Positions 10,728 through 20,014 of a stretch of 64,000 bases of DNA are shown one piece after another. The translations under genes and the position numbers were made by a program. The stretch covers positions 2,446,001 to 2,510,000 of the forward strand of contig NZ_CP029078.1 in the NCBI RefSeq assembly GCF_005222485.1. The letters are read 5' to 3'. Source of the stretch: Streptomyces griseoviridis (GTDB lineage: Bacteria; Actinomycetota; Actinomycetes; Streptomycetales; Streptomycetaceae). How positions within the stretch are numbered: position 1 is the stretch's first letter; the number at the start of each line of letters is the position of its first letter. The notes under the pieces are model-generated. The model saw nothing but the letters and a program-made list of their open reading frames with translations. It was not told the DNA's origin and searched no databases.

Positions 10728-11924
10728 ATGAGCATCGAAACAGCCCAAACGGTAAAGACAGCACAAACCGTTACTTCTACGGCGCTGGCCGGCCGGTTCG
10801 CCCGCGCGCTGGTCGGGGCCGCCGTCGGGGACGCGCTCGGCGGCCCCGTGGAGGGCTACTCCCCCGAGCAGATCCTCGAACGGCACGGCGGCCGGATCAC
10901 CGGGATCGTCGGCCCCTGGCACGGCGACGCCTGGCGCACCGCCCGCCCCCTCGCCCCGTACCACAAGGGCGACGGCCATGTCACCGACGACACCTTGATG
11001 ACCCACGCCCTGGTCAGGGTCTACGCGCGGGTCCGCGACCACCTGGACGCCTACGCGATCGCCGACCACCTGGTCCCCGACCTGATGACGAACCCGCGCT
11101 GGATCCCGGAGCTGGAGGCCGAGACGCTCCCCCTGCACCGGGTGTTCCTGGCCGAGAAGTGGCTGGTGGCCCGCCTGCACCACGGCCATGTCGACCCCAG
11201 GGAGGCGGGCGTCGGCAACATCGTCAACTGCGGTGCGGCGATGTACGTGGCGCCGGTCGGCCTGGTCAACGCGGCGAACCCGGCGGGCGCCTACGCCGAG
11301 GCGCTGGAGGTCGCGGGCGCCCACCAGTCGTCGTACGGCAGGGAGGCGGCGGCCGTCTTCGCGGCGACGGTCGCCGCCGCCTGCACCCCGGGCGCGACGG
11401 CGCAGTCGGCGGTCGCGGCGGGCCTGGCCCTCGCGAAGGACGGCACCCGCGCGGCGATCGAGCGGGTCTGCGAAGTCGCCCGCGCACACCGGGACTTCGA
11501 GTCGGCGCTGGCGCCGATGCGGCGGGCGGTGGCGCCCTTCGACACGGTCGGCCCCGACTACCGCAGCCCCTCGCTCGGTGCCCGCCGCCCGTCCCGGCTG
11601 CACTCCATCGAGGAACTCCCGGTGGCGCTCGGCATGTTGCTGGTCGCCGACGGCGACTACCGGCAGGCGGTGCTGGGTTCGGTGAACTACGGCCGCGACT
11701 GCGACTCCATCGCCACGATGGCCGGAGCGCTCGCGGGCGCCCTCGGCTCGCCGGTGCCGCGCGAGTGGTCCGAGGCGGTGGCCGAGGCCAGCCGGCTCGA
11801 CCTGTGGGAGCCGGCCGCCACCCTCACGGAGGTGGCCCGCGAGATCCACGCCCGTGACGTGCGCCAACGCCAGGCCCACGAGACGGCGTTCGCACTGCTG
11901 GACGGCGGCCGGTGCTCCGCCTGA
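10728..11924 (+). CDS. ADP-ribosylglycohydrolase family protein, paralogue 3
   Basis: This protein of about 398 residues is the paralogue closest to classic ARH/DraG enzymes. It has LVGAAVGDALGGPVEGY near the N-terminus, TDDT at 86-89 and GRDCDS at 322-327, so all expected metal ligands are present. Three in-frame ATGs (10716, 10719, 10728) follow GAGGGG at 10710-10715. I give 10728 because the first leaves no gap to the ribosome site, but 10719 is also possible. The gene begins at or just past the stop of paralogue 2. It ends with a 13-nt overlap with paralogue 4. Confidence 0.88.
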   Translation: MSIETAQTVKTAQTVTSTALAGRFARALVGAAVGDALGGPVEGYSPEQILERHGGRITGIVGPWHGDAWRTARPLAPYHKGDGHVTDDTLMTHALVRVYARVRDHLDAYAIADHLVPDLMTNPRWIPELEAETLPLHRVFLAEKWLVARLHHGHVDPREAGVGNIVNCGAAMYVAPVGLVNAANPAGAYAEALEVAGAHQSSYGREAAAVFAATVAAACTPGATAQSAVAAGLALAKDGTRAAIERVCEVARAHRDFESALAPMRRAVAPFDTVGPDYRSPSLGARRPSRLHSIEELPVALGMLLVADGDYRQAVLGSVNYGRDCDSIATMAGALAGALGSPVPREWSEAVAEASRLDLWEPAATLTEVAREIHARDVRQRQAHETAFALLDGGRCSA

Positions 11925-13345
11925 CCTGGGTCCAGCCGGAGGACCTGGTGGGCCATGAACTCCGGCAGGCCCGCCAGGACGGCCGTGACGCGACGGCGAT
12001 CGAGGCCCGGTGGACGGCGGCGGGCGGCCACCAGGCACCGCCCCGCGCGGGCGCCTCCCCCACCCCGACCGCCCGCGGGCTGCGCCGCCTCGCCGCCGAA
12101 CTCCTCGACGAACTCGCGGCGCTCACCAGCCCGTTGACCCCGGACGAGCCCACCGACCTGCCGGCCATCGTCCGCCGCTGCCCCGACTGGCCGACCCCGC
12201 CCGGCCACGGACACCCCGGCACCGGCGGGACCCCGGCCGGCCGGCACCGCCCGCCCGGCACCGGACCCCAGGAGCGGCGGGCGGCCCCCGACCCCGCCCG
12301 CCTGGAGGCCGCCTGGCTCGGGCGGGCCGTCGGGTGCCTGCTCGGCAAACCCGTCGAGAAGCTGCCGCTGTCCGCGATCCGCGGGCTCGGACGGGCCGCG
12401 GGCAACTGGCCGCCCACCCGCTACTTCACCGCCAGGGGCGTCCCCGCGCGGCTGCTCGCCGCGCACCCCTGGAACCGCCGCTCGGCCGGCACCTCCCTCG
12501 CCGAGAACATCGACGGCATGCCCGAGGACGACGACCTCGACTACCCGGTCCTCAACCTCCTGCTGCTGCGCCGCCACGGCCGGGACTTCGGCACCGAGGA
12601 CGTGGCCCGCCTCTGGCTGGAGGAACTCCCGGCCGGCCGCACCTTCACCGCCGAACGCGTCGCCTACCGCAACCTCCTCGACGGCCTCGAACCCCCGGAC
12701 ACCGCCCGCCACCGCAACCCGTTCCGGGAGTGGATCGGCGCCCTGATCCGCGCCGACGTGCACGGCTGGACCAACCCGGGCGACCCAGGCGCCGCCGCCG
12801 CGCAGGCCCACCGCGACGCCACCCTCACCCACACCGCGAGCGGCGTCCACGCGGCGATGTTCACGGCCGCCGCCATCGCCACCGCGGCCACCGGCGACAC
12901 CGACGTCCACACCTGCCTGCGCGCCGGCCTCACCGTCGTACCGCCCCGCTCCCGGCTCGCCCGCGCCGTCCGGCACGCCGTCGAACTCGCCACCGCACAC
13001 GACGACTTCGACACCGTCGTGGACACGCTGCACGCCCTGCACGGCCCGACGCACCACTGGGTGCACGCCGTTCCCAACACCGCGCTGCTCGCCGCCGCCC
13101 TCACCCACGCCGACGGCGACTTCACCGGCTCCATCTCCCGTGCCGTCTCCGGGGGTTGGGACACCGACTCGGTCGGCGCCACCGCCGGTTCGATCGCCGG
13201 ACTGCTGGCCGGTGGTCCCGACGCCCTCCCCGAGCACTGGACGGCGCCCCTGGGCAACCGCCTCGCCACCTCCGTCGCCGGATGCGACGGCATCGGCTTC
13301 GACACCCTCGCCCAGCTCACCCACCGGGAGGCCACCCGCCCATGA
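11912..13345 (+). CDS. ADP-ribosylglycohydrolase-like protein, paralogue 4 (variant motif)
   Basis: This 477-residue protein starts with a GTG at 11912, inside the end of paralogue 3, after GGACGGCGG. It has an extra N-terminal region of about 130 residues, part helical and part Pro/Gly-rich. The ARH-like domain follows. The usual GDxxG motif is AVGCLLGKPVE (about 140-150), the acidic motif is PEDDDLD (204-210), and the C-terminal metal motif GWDTDS (415-420) is intact. The missing first-motif Asp and the EDDD variant set it apart from paralogues 1 and 3, so a different substrate is likely. Its stop overlaps the CoA-transferase start by ATGA. Confidence 0.82.
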   Translation: MLRLTWVQPEDLVGHELRQARQDGRDATAIEARWTAAGGHQAPPRAGASPTPTARGLRRLAAELLDELAALTSPLTPDEPTDLPAIVRRCPDWPTPPGHGHPGTGGTPAGRHRPPGTGPQERRAAPDPARLEAAWLGRAVGCLLGKPVEKLPLSAIRGLGRAAGNWPPTRYFTARGVPARLLAAHPWNRRSAGTSLAENIDGMPEDDDLDYPVLNLLLLRRHGRDFGTEDVARLWLEELPAGRTFTAERVAYRNLLDGLEPPDTARHRNPFREWIGALIRADVHGWTNPGDPGAAAAQAHRDATLTHTASGVHAAMFTAAAIATAATGDTDVHTCLRAGLTVVPPRSRLARAVRHAVELATAHDDFDTVVDTLHALHGPTHHWVHAVPNTALLAAALTHADGDFTGSISRAVSGGWDTDSVGATAGSIAGLLAGGPDALPEHWTAPLGNRLATSVAGCDGIGFDTLAQLTHREATRP

Positions 13346-14604
13346 CCCGCACCGAACCGCCGCGCACCGTCGAGGGCGCCACCGTGACCGCCGTCCCCGA
13401 TCCCCTCCCCGCCCCCGCCGCTCCCCCGCTGACCGGTCTGCGCGTCCTGGACCTGGCCACCCTGTTCGCGGGCCCCCTCGCCGCGACCCTCCTCGGTGAC
13501 TTCGGCGCCGACGTCGTCAAGGTCGAACACCCGGCGAAACCCGACCCCGCCCGCGGCCACGGCCCGGCCAAGGACGGCATCGGCCTCTGGTGGAAGCTGC
13601 TCGGCCGCAACAAGCACACGATCACCCTCGACCTGTCGCGGCCCGGCGGCCGGGACACCCTGCTGCGGCTGGTCGAGGACGCCGACGTCGTCGTGGAGAA
13701 CTTCCGCCCCGGCACCCTGGAGAAGTGGGACCTCGGCTGGCCCGAGCTGTCCGCCGTCAACCCGCGCCTCGTCCTCGCCCGGGTCACCGCCTTCGGCCAG
13801 TTCGGGCCGTCCGCGCACCGCCCCGGCTTCGGCACCCTCGCCGAGGCGATGAGCGGCTTCGCCGCGATCACCGGCGAACCGGACGCGCCGCCGACCCTGC
13901 CGCCGTTCGGACTCGCCGACTCGATCGCGGGCATCGCCACCGCCTACGCCGTGCTGGCGGCGCTCACCGCCCGCGAACGCACCGGGCGGGGCCAGGTCGT
14001 CGACATGGCGATCATCGAGCCGATCCTCACCGTCCTCGGCCCGCAGCCCCTCTGGTACGACCAGCTCGGCCATGTCCAGCCGCGCACCGGCAACCGCTCC
14101 CAAAACAACGCGCCGCGCGGCACCTACCGCACCGCCGACGGCGCCTGGGTCGCCGTCTCCACCTCCGCGCAGTCCGTCGCCGAACGGGTGATGCGGCTGG
14201 TGGGGCGCCCCGAACTGATCGACGAGCCGTGGTTCGCGACCGGCGCGCGGCGGGCCGCGCACGCCGATGTGCTGGACGCCGCGGTCGGCGGCTGGATCGC
14301 CGCCCGCGACCGCGACGAGGTCCTCGCGGCCTTCGAGAAGGCGGACGCGGCGGTCGCACCCGTCCAGGACGTCAGGGACGTGATGACCGACCCGCAGTAC
14401 GCGGCCCTCGGCACGATCACCACCGTCGACGATCCCGATCTCGGCCCACTGCGCATGCAGAACGTCCTCTTCCGGCTCTCCGCGACCCCCGGCGCGATCC
14501 GCTGGGCCGGCCGCCCGCACGGCGCCGACACCGACACCGTCCTGACCGCCCTCGGCCTGAGCGCCGCCGAGGTCGCCGCGCTGCGCGAGGAGGGCGCCGT
14601 ATGA
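13342..14604 (+). CDS. Family III CoA-transferase (CaiB/BaiF-like)
   Basis: This 420-residue cytosolic protein has the features of family III CoA-transferases, which move CoA between organic acids by a ping-pong reaction with an Asp-acyl intermediate. It shows RVLDLATLFAGPLAATLLGD and DVVKVEHP near the start, then NKHTITLDLSRPGG and ENFRPGTLEKW. The probable catalytic Asp193 is in FGLADSIAG. Length is typical (about 400). The ATG at 13342 overlaps the upstream stop, and the gene in turn overlaps the next by ATGA. Donor and acceptor acids are unknown. Pairing with a CoA ester lyase suggests activation then cleavage of a hydroxy or branched diacid. Confidence 0.92.
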   Translation: MTRTEPPRTVEGATVTAVPDPLPAPAAPPLTGLRVLDLATLFAGPLAATLLGDFGADVVKVEHPAKPDPARGHGPAKDGIGLWWKLLGRNKHTITLDLSRPGGRDTLLRLVEDADVVVENFRPGTLEKWDLGWPELSAVNPRLVLARVTAFGQFGPSAHRPGFGTLAEAMSGFAAITGEPDAPPTLPPFGLADSIAGIATAYAVLAALTARERTGRGQVVDMAIIEPILTVLGPQPLWYDQLGHVQPRTGNRSQNNAPRGTYRTADGAWVAVSTSAQSVAERVMRLVGRPELIDEPWFATGARRAAHADVLDAAVGGWIAARDRDEVLAAFEKADAAVAPVQDVRDVMTDPQYAALGTITTVDDPDLGPLRMQNVLFRLSATPGAIRWAGRPHGADTDTVLTALGLSAAEVAALREEGAV

Positions 14605-15428
14605 CCACCGGCACCATCCCGCTGACCTGGCTCTACGCCCCCGGCGACCGTCCTGACCTGGTCGCGAAGGCGCTCGTCAGCGGCGCCGACGTCGTGATCG
14701 TCGACCTGGAGGACGCGGTCGCCCCCGACCGCAAGGACCACGCCAGGTCGGCGACCGCGGAACTCCTCACCGACCCCCAGCCGGTCCCGGTCCACGTCCG
14801 GGTGAACGCCCTCGACGGCCCGCTGGCCGAGCAGGACCTGAAGTCGCTGTTCGCCGCACCGCTGCCCGGTCTCGCCGGCCTGCGGCTGCCCAAGGTGACC
14901 TCCCCCGACCTGATCACTCGCCTCACCGCCACCACCGGCGCCACCCCGCTGTACGCGCTCCTGGAATCGGCCCTGGCCGTCGAGCACGCCCACGCCATCG
15001 CCGCCGCCGGACCCGCCGTGCGGGGCATCGCCCTCGGCGAGGCGGACCTCAGGGCCGATCTGGGCGTCCGGCACGACGCGGGCCTCGACTGGTCCCGTTC
15101 CCGGGTGGTCGTCGCCGCCCGCGCGGCGGGCCTGCCCGCGCCGGCCCAGTCCGTCCACCCCGACATCCGCGACCTGGAGGGCCTGGCCGCCTCCTGCGCC
15201 CACGGCCGCGCCCTCGGCTTCCTCGGCCGGGCCGCGATCCACCCCCGTCAGCTCCCGCTGATCGCCCGCGCCTACCTGCCCACTACGCACGAGGTCGAGG
15301 AGGCCGAGGCGGTGGTGCGGGCCGCGGCGACCGAGCGGGGCGCCCAGGCGCTGCCGAACGGCGCCTTCGTGGACGCGGCGGTGGTGGCCCTGGCCCGCCG
15401 CACCCTGGCCCTGGCCGAGCGCCGCTGA
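14601..15428 (+). CDS. HpcH/HpaI-type CoA ester lyase (citrate lyase beta-like)
   Basis: This 275-residue TIM-barrel protein resembles the citrate lyase beta/CitE-like family, which cleaves malyl-CoA, citramalyl-CoA and similar esters. Recognisable features are YAPGDRPDLVAKAL at the N-terminus, the acidic VIVDLEDAVAP strand, HVRVNALDG with an Arg for CoA or carboxylate binding, ALLESALAV with the metal-ligand Glu, and ALGEADLRADLG. The ATG overlaps the CoA-transferase stop (ATGA), so it is the sixth gene of the operon. With its neighbour it could form an acyl-CoA activation and retro-Claisen module. The true substrate cannot be read from sequence. Confidence 0.88.
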   Translation: MTTGTIPLTWLYAPGDRPDLVAKALVSGADVVIVDLEDAVAPDRKDHARSATAELLTDPQPVPVHVRVNALDGPLAEQDLKSLFAAPLPGLAGLRLPKVTSPDLITRLTATTGATPLYALLESALAVEHAHAIAAAGPAVRGIALGEADLRADLGVRHDAGLDWSRSRVVVAARAAGLPAPAQSVHPDIRDLEGLAASCAHGRALGFLGRAAIHPRQLPLIARAYLPTTHEVEEAEAVVRAAATERGAQALPNGAFVDAAVVALARRTLALAERR

Positions 15429-15468
15429 CCAGCGGATTCCCTCGCCCCGGAGAAGGACGCCGACAAAA

Positions 15469-15508
15469 GCCGAGGGCGCCCGGGACGCTCGTCCCGGGCG
15501 CCCTCGGC
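15469..15508. terminator. Perfect 18-bp bidirectional terminator
   Basis: Bases 15469-15486 pair perfectly with 15491-15508 around a GCTC loop. The hairpin lies between the convergent CoA lyase (plus) and lgt (minus), so it can end both transcripts. There is no U-tract, as is common in Streptomyces. Confidence 0.9.
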
Positions 15509-15531
15509 GCGATGCTGCCGTACCGGCCGTG

Positions 15532-16659
15532 TCAGTTCTTGGCGGCGGACTCCGCGCCGGCCGCCCCGGGCTTGGCGGACTCGACGCCGGCCGTCTCCGC
15601 CGTCCCGGACTCAACGGCCCCGGACTTCGCGGCCCCAGGCTTCGCCGTCCCGGGCTTCGCGGCCCCGGACTCCGCCGTCCCCGGCTTCGCGGTCGTCCCC
15701 GGCTTCGCGGGCTCAGCGGCCCCCGCGGCCTTGGTGAGGTCGGCCTTCCCGGGCTTCTCGGCCGCGGCCTCGCCCGGCTTCGCCCCGTCCTCGACGTCGG
15801 CGGTGGCGCCGTCCGTGCCGGCGCCGTCACCGTCGTCGTCCGCCGCGCCCGGCTCCACGATCTCCTCGCGGCCCGGCCGCTTCTTCGACGAGATCACGAT
15901 GTAGGCCACCGCGAGCAGGAAGACGATCAGCGCGGTCCAGTCGTTCAGCCGCAGGCCGAGGATGTGGTGGGCGTCGTCCACCCGCAGGTACTCGATCCAG
16001 AACCGGCCCACGCAGTACGCGGCGACATAGAGCGCGAACGCCCGGCCGTGCCCGAGCCGGAAGCGCCGGTCGGCCCAGATCACGAGGAACGCGACACCGA
16101 CGCACCACAGGGACTCGTACAGGAACGTCGGCTGGTAGTACCCGGGCACCCGGCCGTCCGCGGAGGAGGTGATGTGCAGCGCCCAGGGGAGGGTCGACTC
16201 CTTGCCGTACAGCTCCTGGTTGAACCAGTTGCCCCAGCGGCCGATGGCCTGCGCGAGGACGATGCCGGGGGCGATGGCGTCGGCGTAGGCGGGGAGCGGG
16301 ATGCCGCGGCGGCGGCAGCCGATCCACGCGCCGACCGCGCCGAGCGCGATGGCGCCCCAGATACCGAGACCGCCCTCCCACACCTTGAAGGCGTCCACCC
16401 AGTCACGGCCCTCGCTGAAGTACAGCTCGTAGTCCGTGATCACATGGTAGAGACGCCCGCCGACCAGGCCGAACGGCACGGCCCAGACCGCGATGTCGGC
16501 CACCGTACCGGTCCTGCCGCCGCGGGCGACCCAGCGCTTGTTGCCGAGCCAGACCGCGACGAAGACGCCGATGATGATGCAGAACGCGTAGCCGCGCAGC
16601 GGAACGGGGCCGAGATACAGCACCCCGCGCGACGGGCTGGGAATGTAGGCAAGTTCCAT
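15532..16659 (-). CDS. lgt: Prolipoprotein diacylglyceryl transferase
   Basis: This membrane enzyme transfers diacylglycerol from phosphatidylglycerol to the lipobox Cys of prelipoproteins. Several membrane segments and the family signature GRWGNWFNQELYG (near residue 135) are visible. The catalytic core ends near residue 248 with AVAYIVISS. About 127 further residues are low complexity, acidic first and then repeats of AKPGTA/AKPGAA type. The core matches the usual family length, so the tail is an added cytoplasmic extension. The start is MELAYIPSPSRG at 16659. lspA, the next enzyme of lipoprotein maturation, lies at 56.8-57.3 kb. Confidence 0.95.
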   Translation of the reverse strand: MELAYIPSPSRGVLYLGPVPLRGYAFCIIIGVFVAVWLGNKRWVARGGRTGTVADIAVWAVPFGLVGGRLYHVITDYELYFSEGRDWVDAFKVWEGGLGIWGAIALGAVGAWIGCRRRGIPLPAYADAIAPGIVLAQAIGRWGNWFNQELYGKESTLPWALHITSSADGRVPGYYQPTFLYESLWCVGVAFLVIWADRRFRLGHGRAFALYVAAYCVGRFWIEYLRVDDAHHILGLRLNDWTALIVFLLAVAYIVISSKKRPGREEIVEPGAADDDGDGAGTDGATADVEDGAKPGEAAAEKPGKADLTKAAGAAEPAKPGTTAKPGTAESGAAKPGTAKPGAAKSGAVESGTAETAGVESAKPGAAGAESAAKN

Positions 16660-16743
16660 GGCAGGGTCGACGCTACCGTGCCGGGCCGGGTGCGGGTCGA
16701 GCGGTCCGGCTACGGGTCCATAACGGGGACGTGAGAATCCCGC

Positions 16744-17520
16744 TTACCCTGCGGCCGCCTGCTGCACCAGCTGCTTGAGCTTGGCGGGGGTCATCGACTG
16801 GTCCGCGTAGATGTTCTTGCCGTTCAGCAGGACCGTCGGCGTGCCGGAGAAGCCGCCGGCCCGGAAGGCGTCGTTGGACTTGGCGACCCAGCTGTTGTGG
16901 GTGCCGTCGTCCACACAGGAGCGGAACGCCGGCGTGTCGAGGCCGTCGACCTTGCCCGCCAGCTCGATCAGCTTGTCGCTCTTGGCGTAGGCATCGTCGG
17001 TCTCGGCGGGCTGGTTGTCGTAGAGGACGTCGTGGTAGGCGGGGAACTTCCCGGCGTCCTGGGCGCAGGCCGCCGCGTTGGCCGCGACCCGCGAGCCGGT
17101 GCCGCGGAGGTTGCCGTCGATGAGGGTGACCAGGTGGTACTGGACCTGGAGCTGTCCCGCGGCGACCAGCTCGCTGACGGTGGGCCGGTACGTCGTCTCG
17201 AAGCCCTTGCAGGCCGGGCAGCGGAAGTCCTCCCAGACGGTGAGCGTCGACTTCGCGCCCTCCTTGCCGACCGGGATCGCCAGGCTGTCCTTGCCCTGGG
17301 CGCCGGAGGGGGCGACGACCGGGCCCCCCGAGGCGCTGTTCTTGTCCTTGCCCGCGCTCGCGGCGACCACGCCGATCACCGCCGCGAGGCCCAGGACACA
17401 CACCACGCCGGCGCCGACGATCAGCGTGCGCCGCCGCCTGTCCGAGGCCTTCTGCTTCTCGCGCTCGACCGCCAGCCGCTCACGGGCGGTGCGCTTTCCG
17501 TCTCGGTTCTTCTCGCTCAC
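16744..17520 (-). CDS. Membrane-anchored DsbA/thioredoxin-like protein (CPAC)
   Basis: This 258-residue protein has a short basic cytoplasmic N-terminus (1-31), one membrane segment (about 32-55) and an extracellular thioredoxin-fold domain with Cys101-Pro-Ala-Cys104. The cis-Pro motif is in FSGTPTVLLNG. Two further Cys residues (in ACAQDAG and RSCVDDG) are present. It probably acts in thiol-disulfide exchange on secreted proteins. The ATG is at 17520, just past the trpA terminator. The gap to lgt is 84 nt, so co-transcription with lgt is possible. It is a distant paralogue of the CPIC protein at 48907-49749. Confidence 0.9.
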   Translation of the reverse strand: MSEKNRDGKRTARERLAVEREKQKASDRRRRTLIVGAGVVCVLGLAAVIGVVAASAGKDKNSASGGPVVAPSGAQGKDSLAIPVGKEGAKSTLTVWEDFRCPACKGFETTYRPTVSELVAAGQLQVQYHLVTLIDGNLRGTGSRVAANAAACAQDAGKFPAYHDVLYDNQPAETDDAYAKSDKLIELAGKVDGLDTPAFRSCVDDGTHNSWVAKSNDAFRAGGFSGTPTVLLNGKNIYADQSMTPAKLKQLVQQAAAG

Positions 17521-17534
17521 ACCCCCAGAACGAA

Positions 17535-17561
17535 CCGGGGAGGCGCTGAGCGCCTCCCCGG
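17535..17561 (-). terminator. Terminator of the trpCMBA operon
   Basis: CCGGGGAGGCGC (17535-17546) and GCGCCTCCCCGG (17550-17561) form a perfect 12-bp stem with a TGA triloop, about 38 nt past the trpA stop and before the next minus-strand gene. Confidence 0.85.
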
Positions 17562-17599
17562 CCGTATGTCCACCCGTTCGAGTGACCGGGTCCCGCGGG

Positions 17600-18414
17600 T
17601 CACGCCCGTCGGCGCACGCCCTTCGCCAGGTCGCCCGCGAGAGCGCGGACCGCCTCGACGCCGGCCGCGTCGTCCGGCGCGTCCAGCATCCGCTTGACGA
17701 AGGCCGAGCCGACGATCACCCCGTCCGCGAAGCCGGCGACCTCGGCGGCCTGGGCCGCGTCGGAGACGCCGAGGCCGACGCAGACCGGCAGGCCGGTGCC
17801 GGTGGCCCTGGTCCGTGCCACCAGCGCCTCGGCCTGCGCGCCGACGGAGGCGCGGGTGCCGGTGACGCCCATCAGGGAGGCCGCGTAGACGAAGCCGCTG
17901 CCCGCCGCGGTGATCTCGGCGAGCCGGGCGTCCCTGCTGCTGGGGGCGACCACGAAGACCGTGGCGAGCTGGTGCTTCTCGGCGTGCTCGCGCCACAGGG
18001 CCGCCTCCTGCACCGGCAGGTCGGGCAGGATGCAGCCGGCGCCGCCCGCCTCGGCGAGTTCGGCGGTGAACCGCTCGACGCCGTAGCGGTCGATGGGGTT
18101 CCAGTACGTCATGACGAGGATCGGCTTGCCGGTCGCCTCGTGGGCCTCACGGACCGTCCGCAGCACATCCGCGATCTTGACGCCGCCGCGCAGGGCGATG
18201 TCGTCGGCGGTCTGGATGACGGGACCGTCGAGGACGGGGTCGCTGTGCGGCAGGCCCACCTCGACGACGTCGGCGCCGCCGTCGAGGGCGGCCTTGACCG
18301 CCTCGATGCCGCCGTCCACGGTCGGGAACCCGGCCGGCAGGTAGGCGATGAGCGCGGCCCTGTCCTCGGCCTTGGCCGCGGCGAGGGTGTCGCTCAACAG
18401 CCGGATGTTGCCGC

Positions 18415-18418
<4 letters not shown>
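17600..18418 (-). CDS. trpA: Tryptophan synthase alpha chain
   Basis: This 272-residue TIM-barrel protein cleaves indole-3-glycerol phosphate to indole and glyceraldehyde 3-phosphate, passing indole to TrpB. The catalytic acids are Glu53 ([11 protein letters not shown]) and Asp64 (VLDGP), with the same 11-residue separation as the Salmonella enzyme. I chose the GTG at 18418, which overlaps the trpB stop as GTGA, because the protein then starts with MSGNIRLL and has standard length. It is the last gene of trpC-trpM-trpB-trpA. Confidence 0.97.
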
Positions 18419-19698
<1,280 letters not shown>

Positions 19699-19772
19699 AC
19701 GGAAACCTCACGGTGGAGTCGGTGGAACGCACTCGTCGCCGTGGGGGCGGGGTCGACCGCGGGACGGGCCCG

Positions 19773-19976
19773 TCAGCCGCTGGTCACGCACTTCCCCGCG
19801 CCCCTTGAGGGGCGCTGCCATCGACGGCCGTTGACCTGCCCGGGTTCGTCCCCGATGACGTACCGCACGCGTCGGCCGTGCACCCGGCGGGCGGGGGCAC
19901 GGCAGCCACGGGGCCGGCAGCCGCGCGCGAGGCGGGCGTAGCGGTCCGTGGAGACGGTGCGGGTGGTCACGTTCAT
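19773..19976 (-). CDS. trpM: TrpM, tryptophan biosynthesis modulator
   Basis: This 67-residue, strongly basic peptide has the conserved core ARGCRPRGCRAPARRVHG and YVIGDEPGQVNG that I associate with TrpM of S. coelicolor, a small protein between trpC and trpB reported to modulate tryptophan synthesis. Position between trpC and trpB supports this. No ribosome-binding site precedes the ATG at 19976. A TAGAGT -10-like box lies 8 nt upstream, so a leaderless transcript is likely. The two Cys residues and many Arg suggest protein or nucleic-acid binding. The C-terminal 20 residues after VNGRRW look less constrained. Confidence 0.8.
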   Translation of the reverse strand: MNVTTRTVSTDRYARLARGCRPRGCRAPARRVHGRRVRYVIGDEPGQVNGRRWQRPSRGAGKCVTSG

Positions 19977-19984
19977 CGGAAGGG

Positions 19985-20009
19985 ACTCTATCGCGTGATC
20001 AGCTGATCA
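19985..20009 (-). promoter_or_regulatory. Putative trpM promoter with 14-bp palindrome
   Basis: TGATCAGCTGATCA (19996-20009) is a perfect 14-bp palindrome in the 38-nt trpC-trpM gap. On the minus strand it is followed by TAGAGT (19985-19990) and, 8 nt later, the trpM ATG. It is positioned like an operator overlapping the spacer of a leaderless promoter. The regulator is unknown. Confidence 0.45.
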
Positions 20010-20014
20010 GCCGG

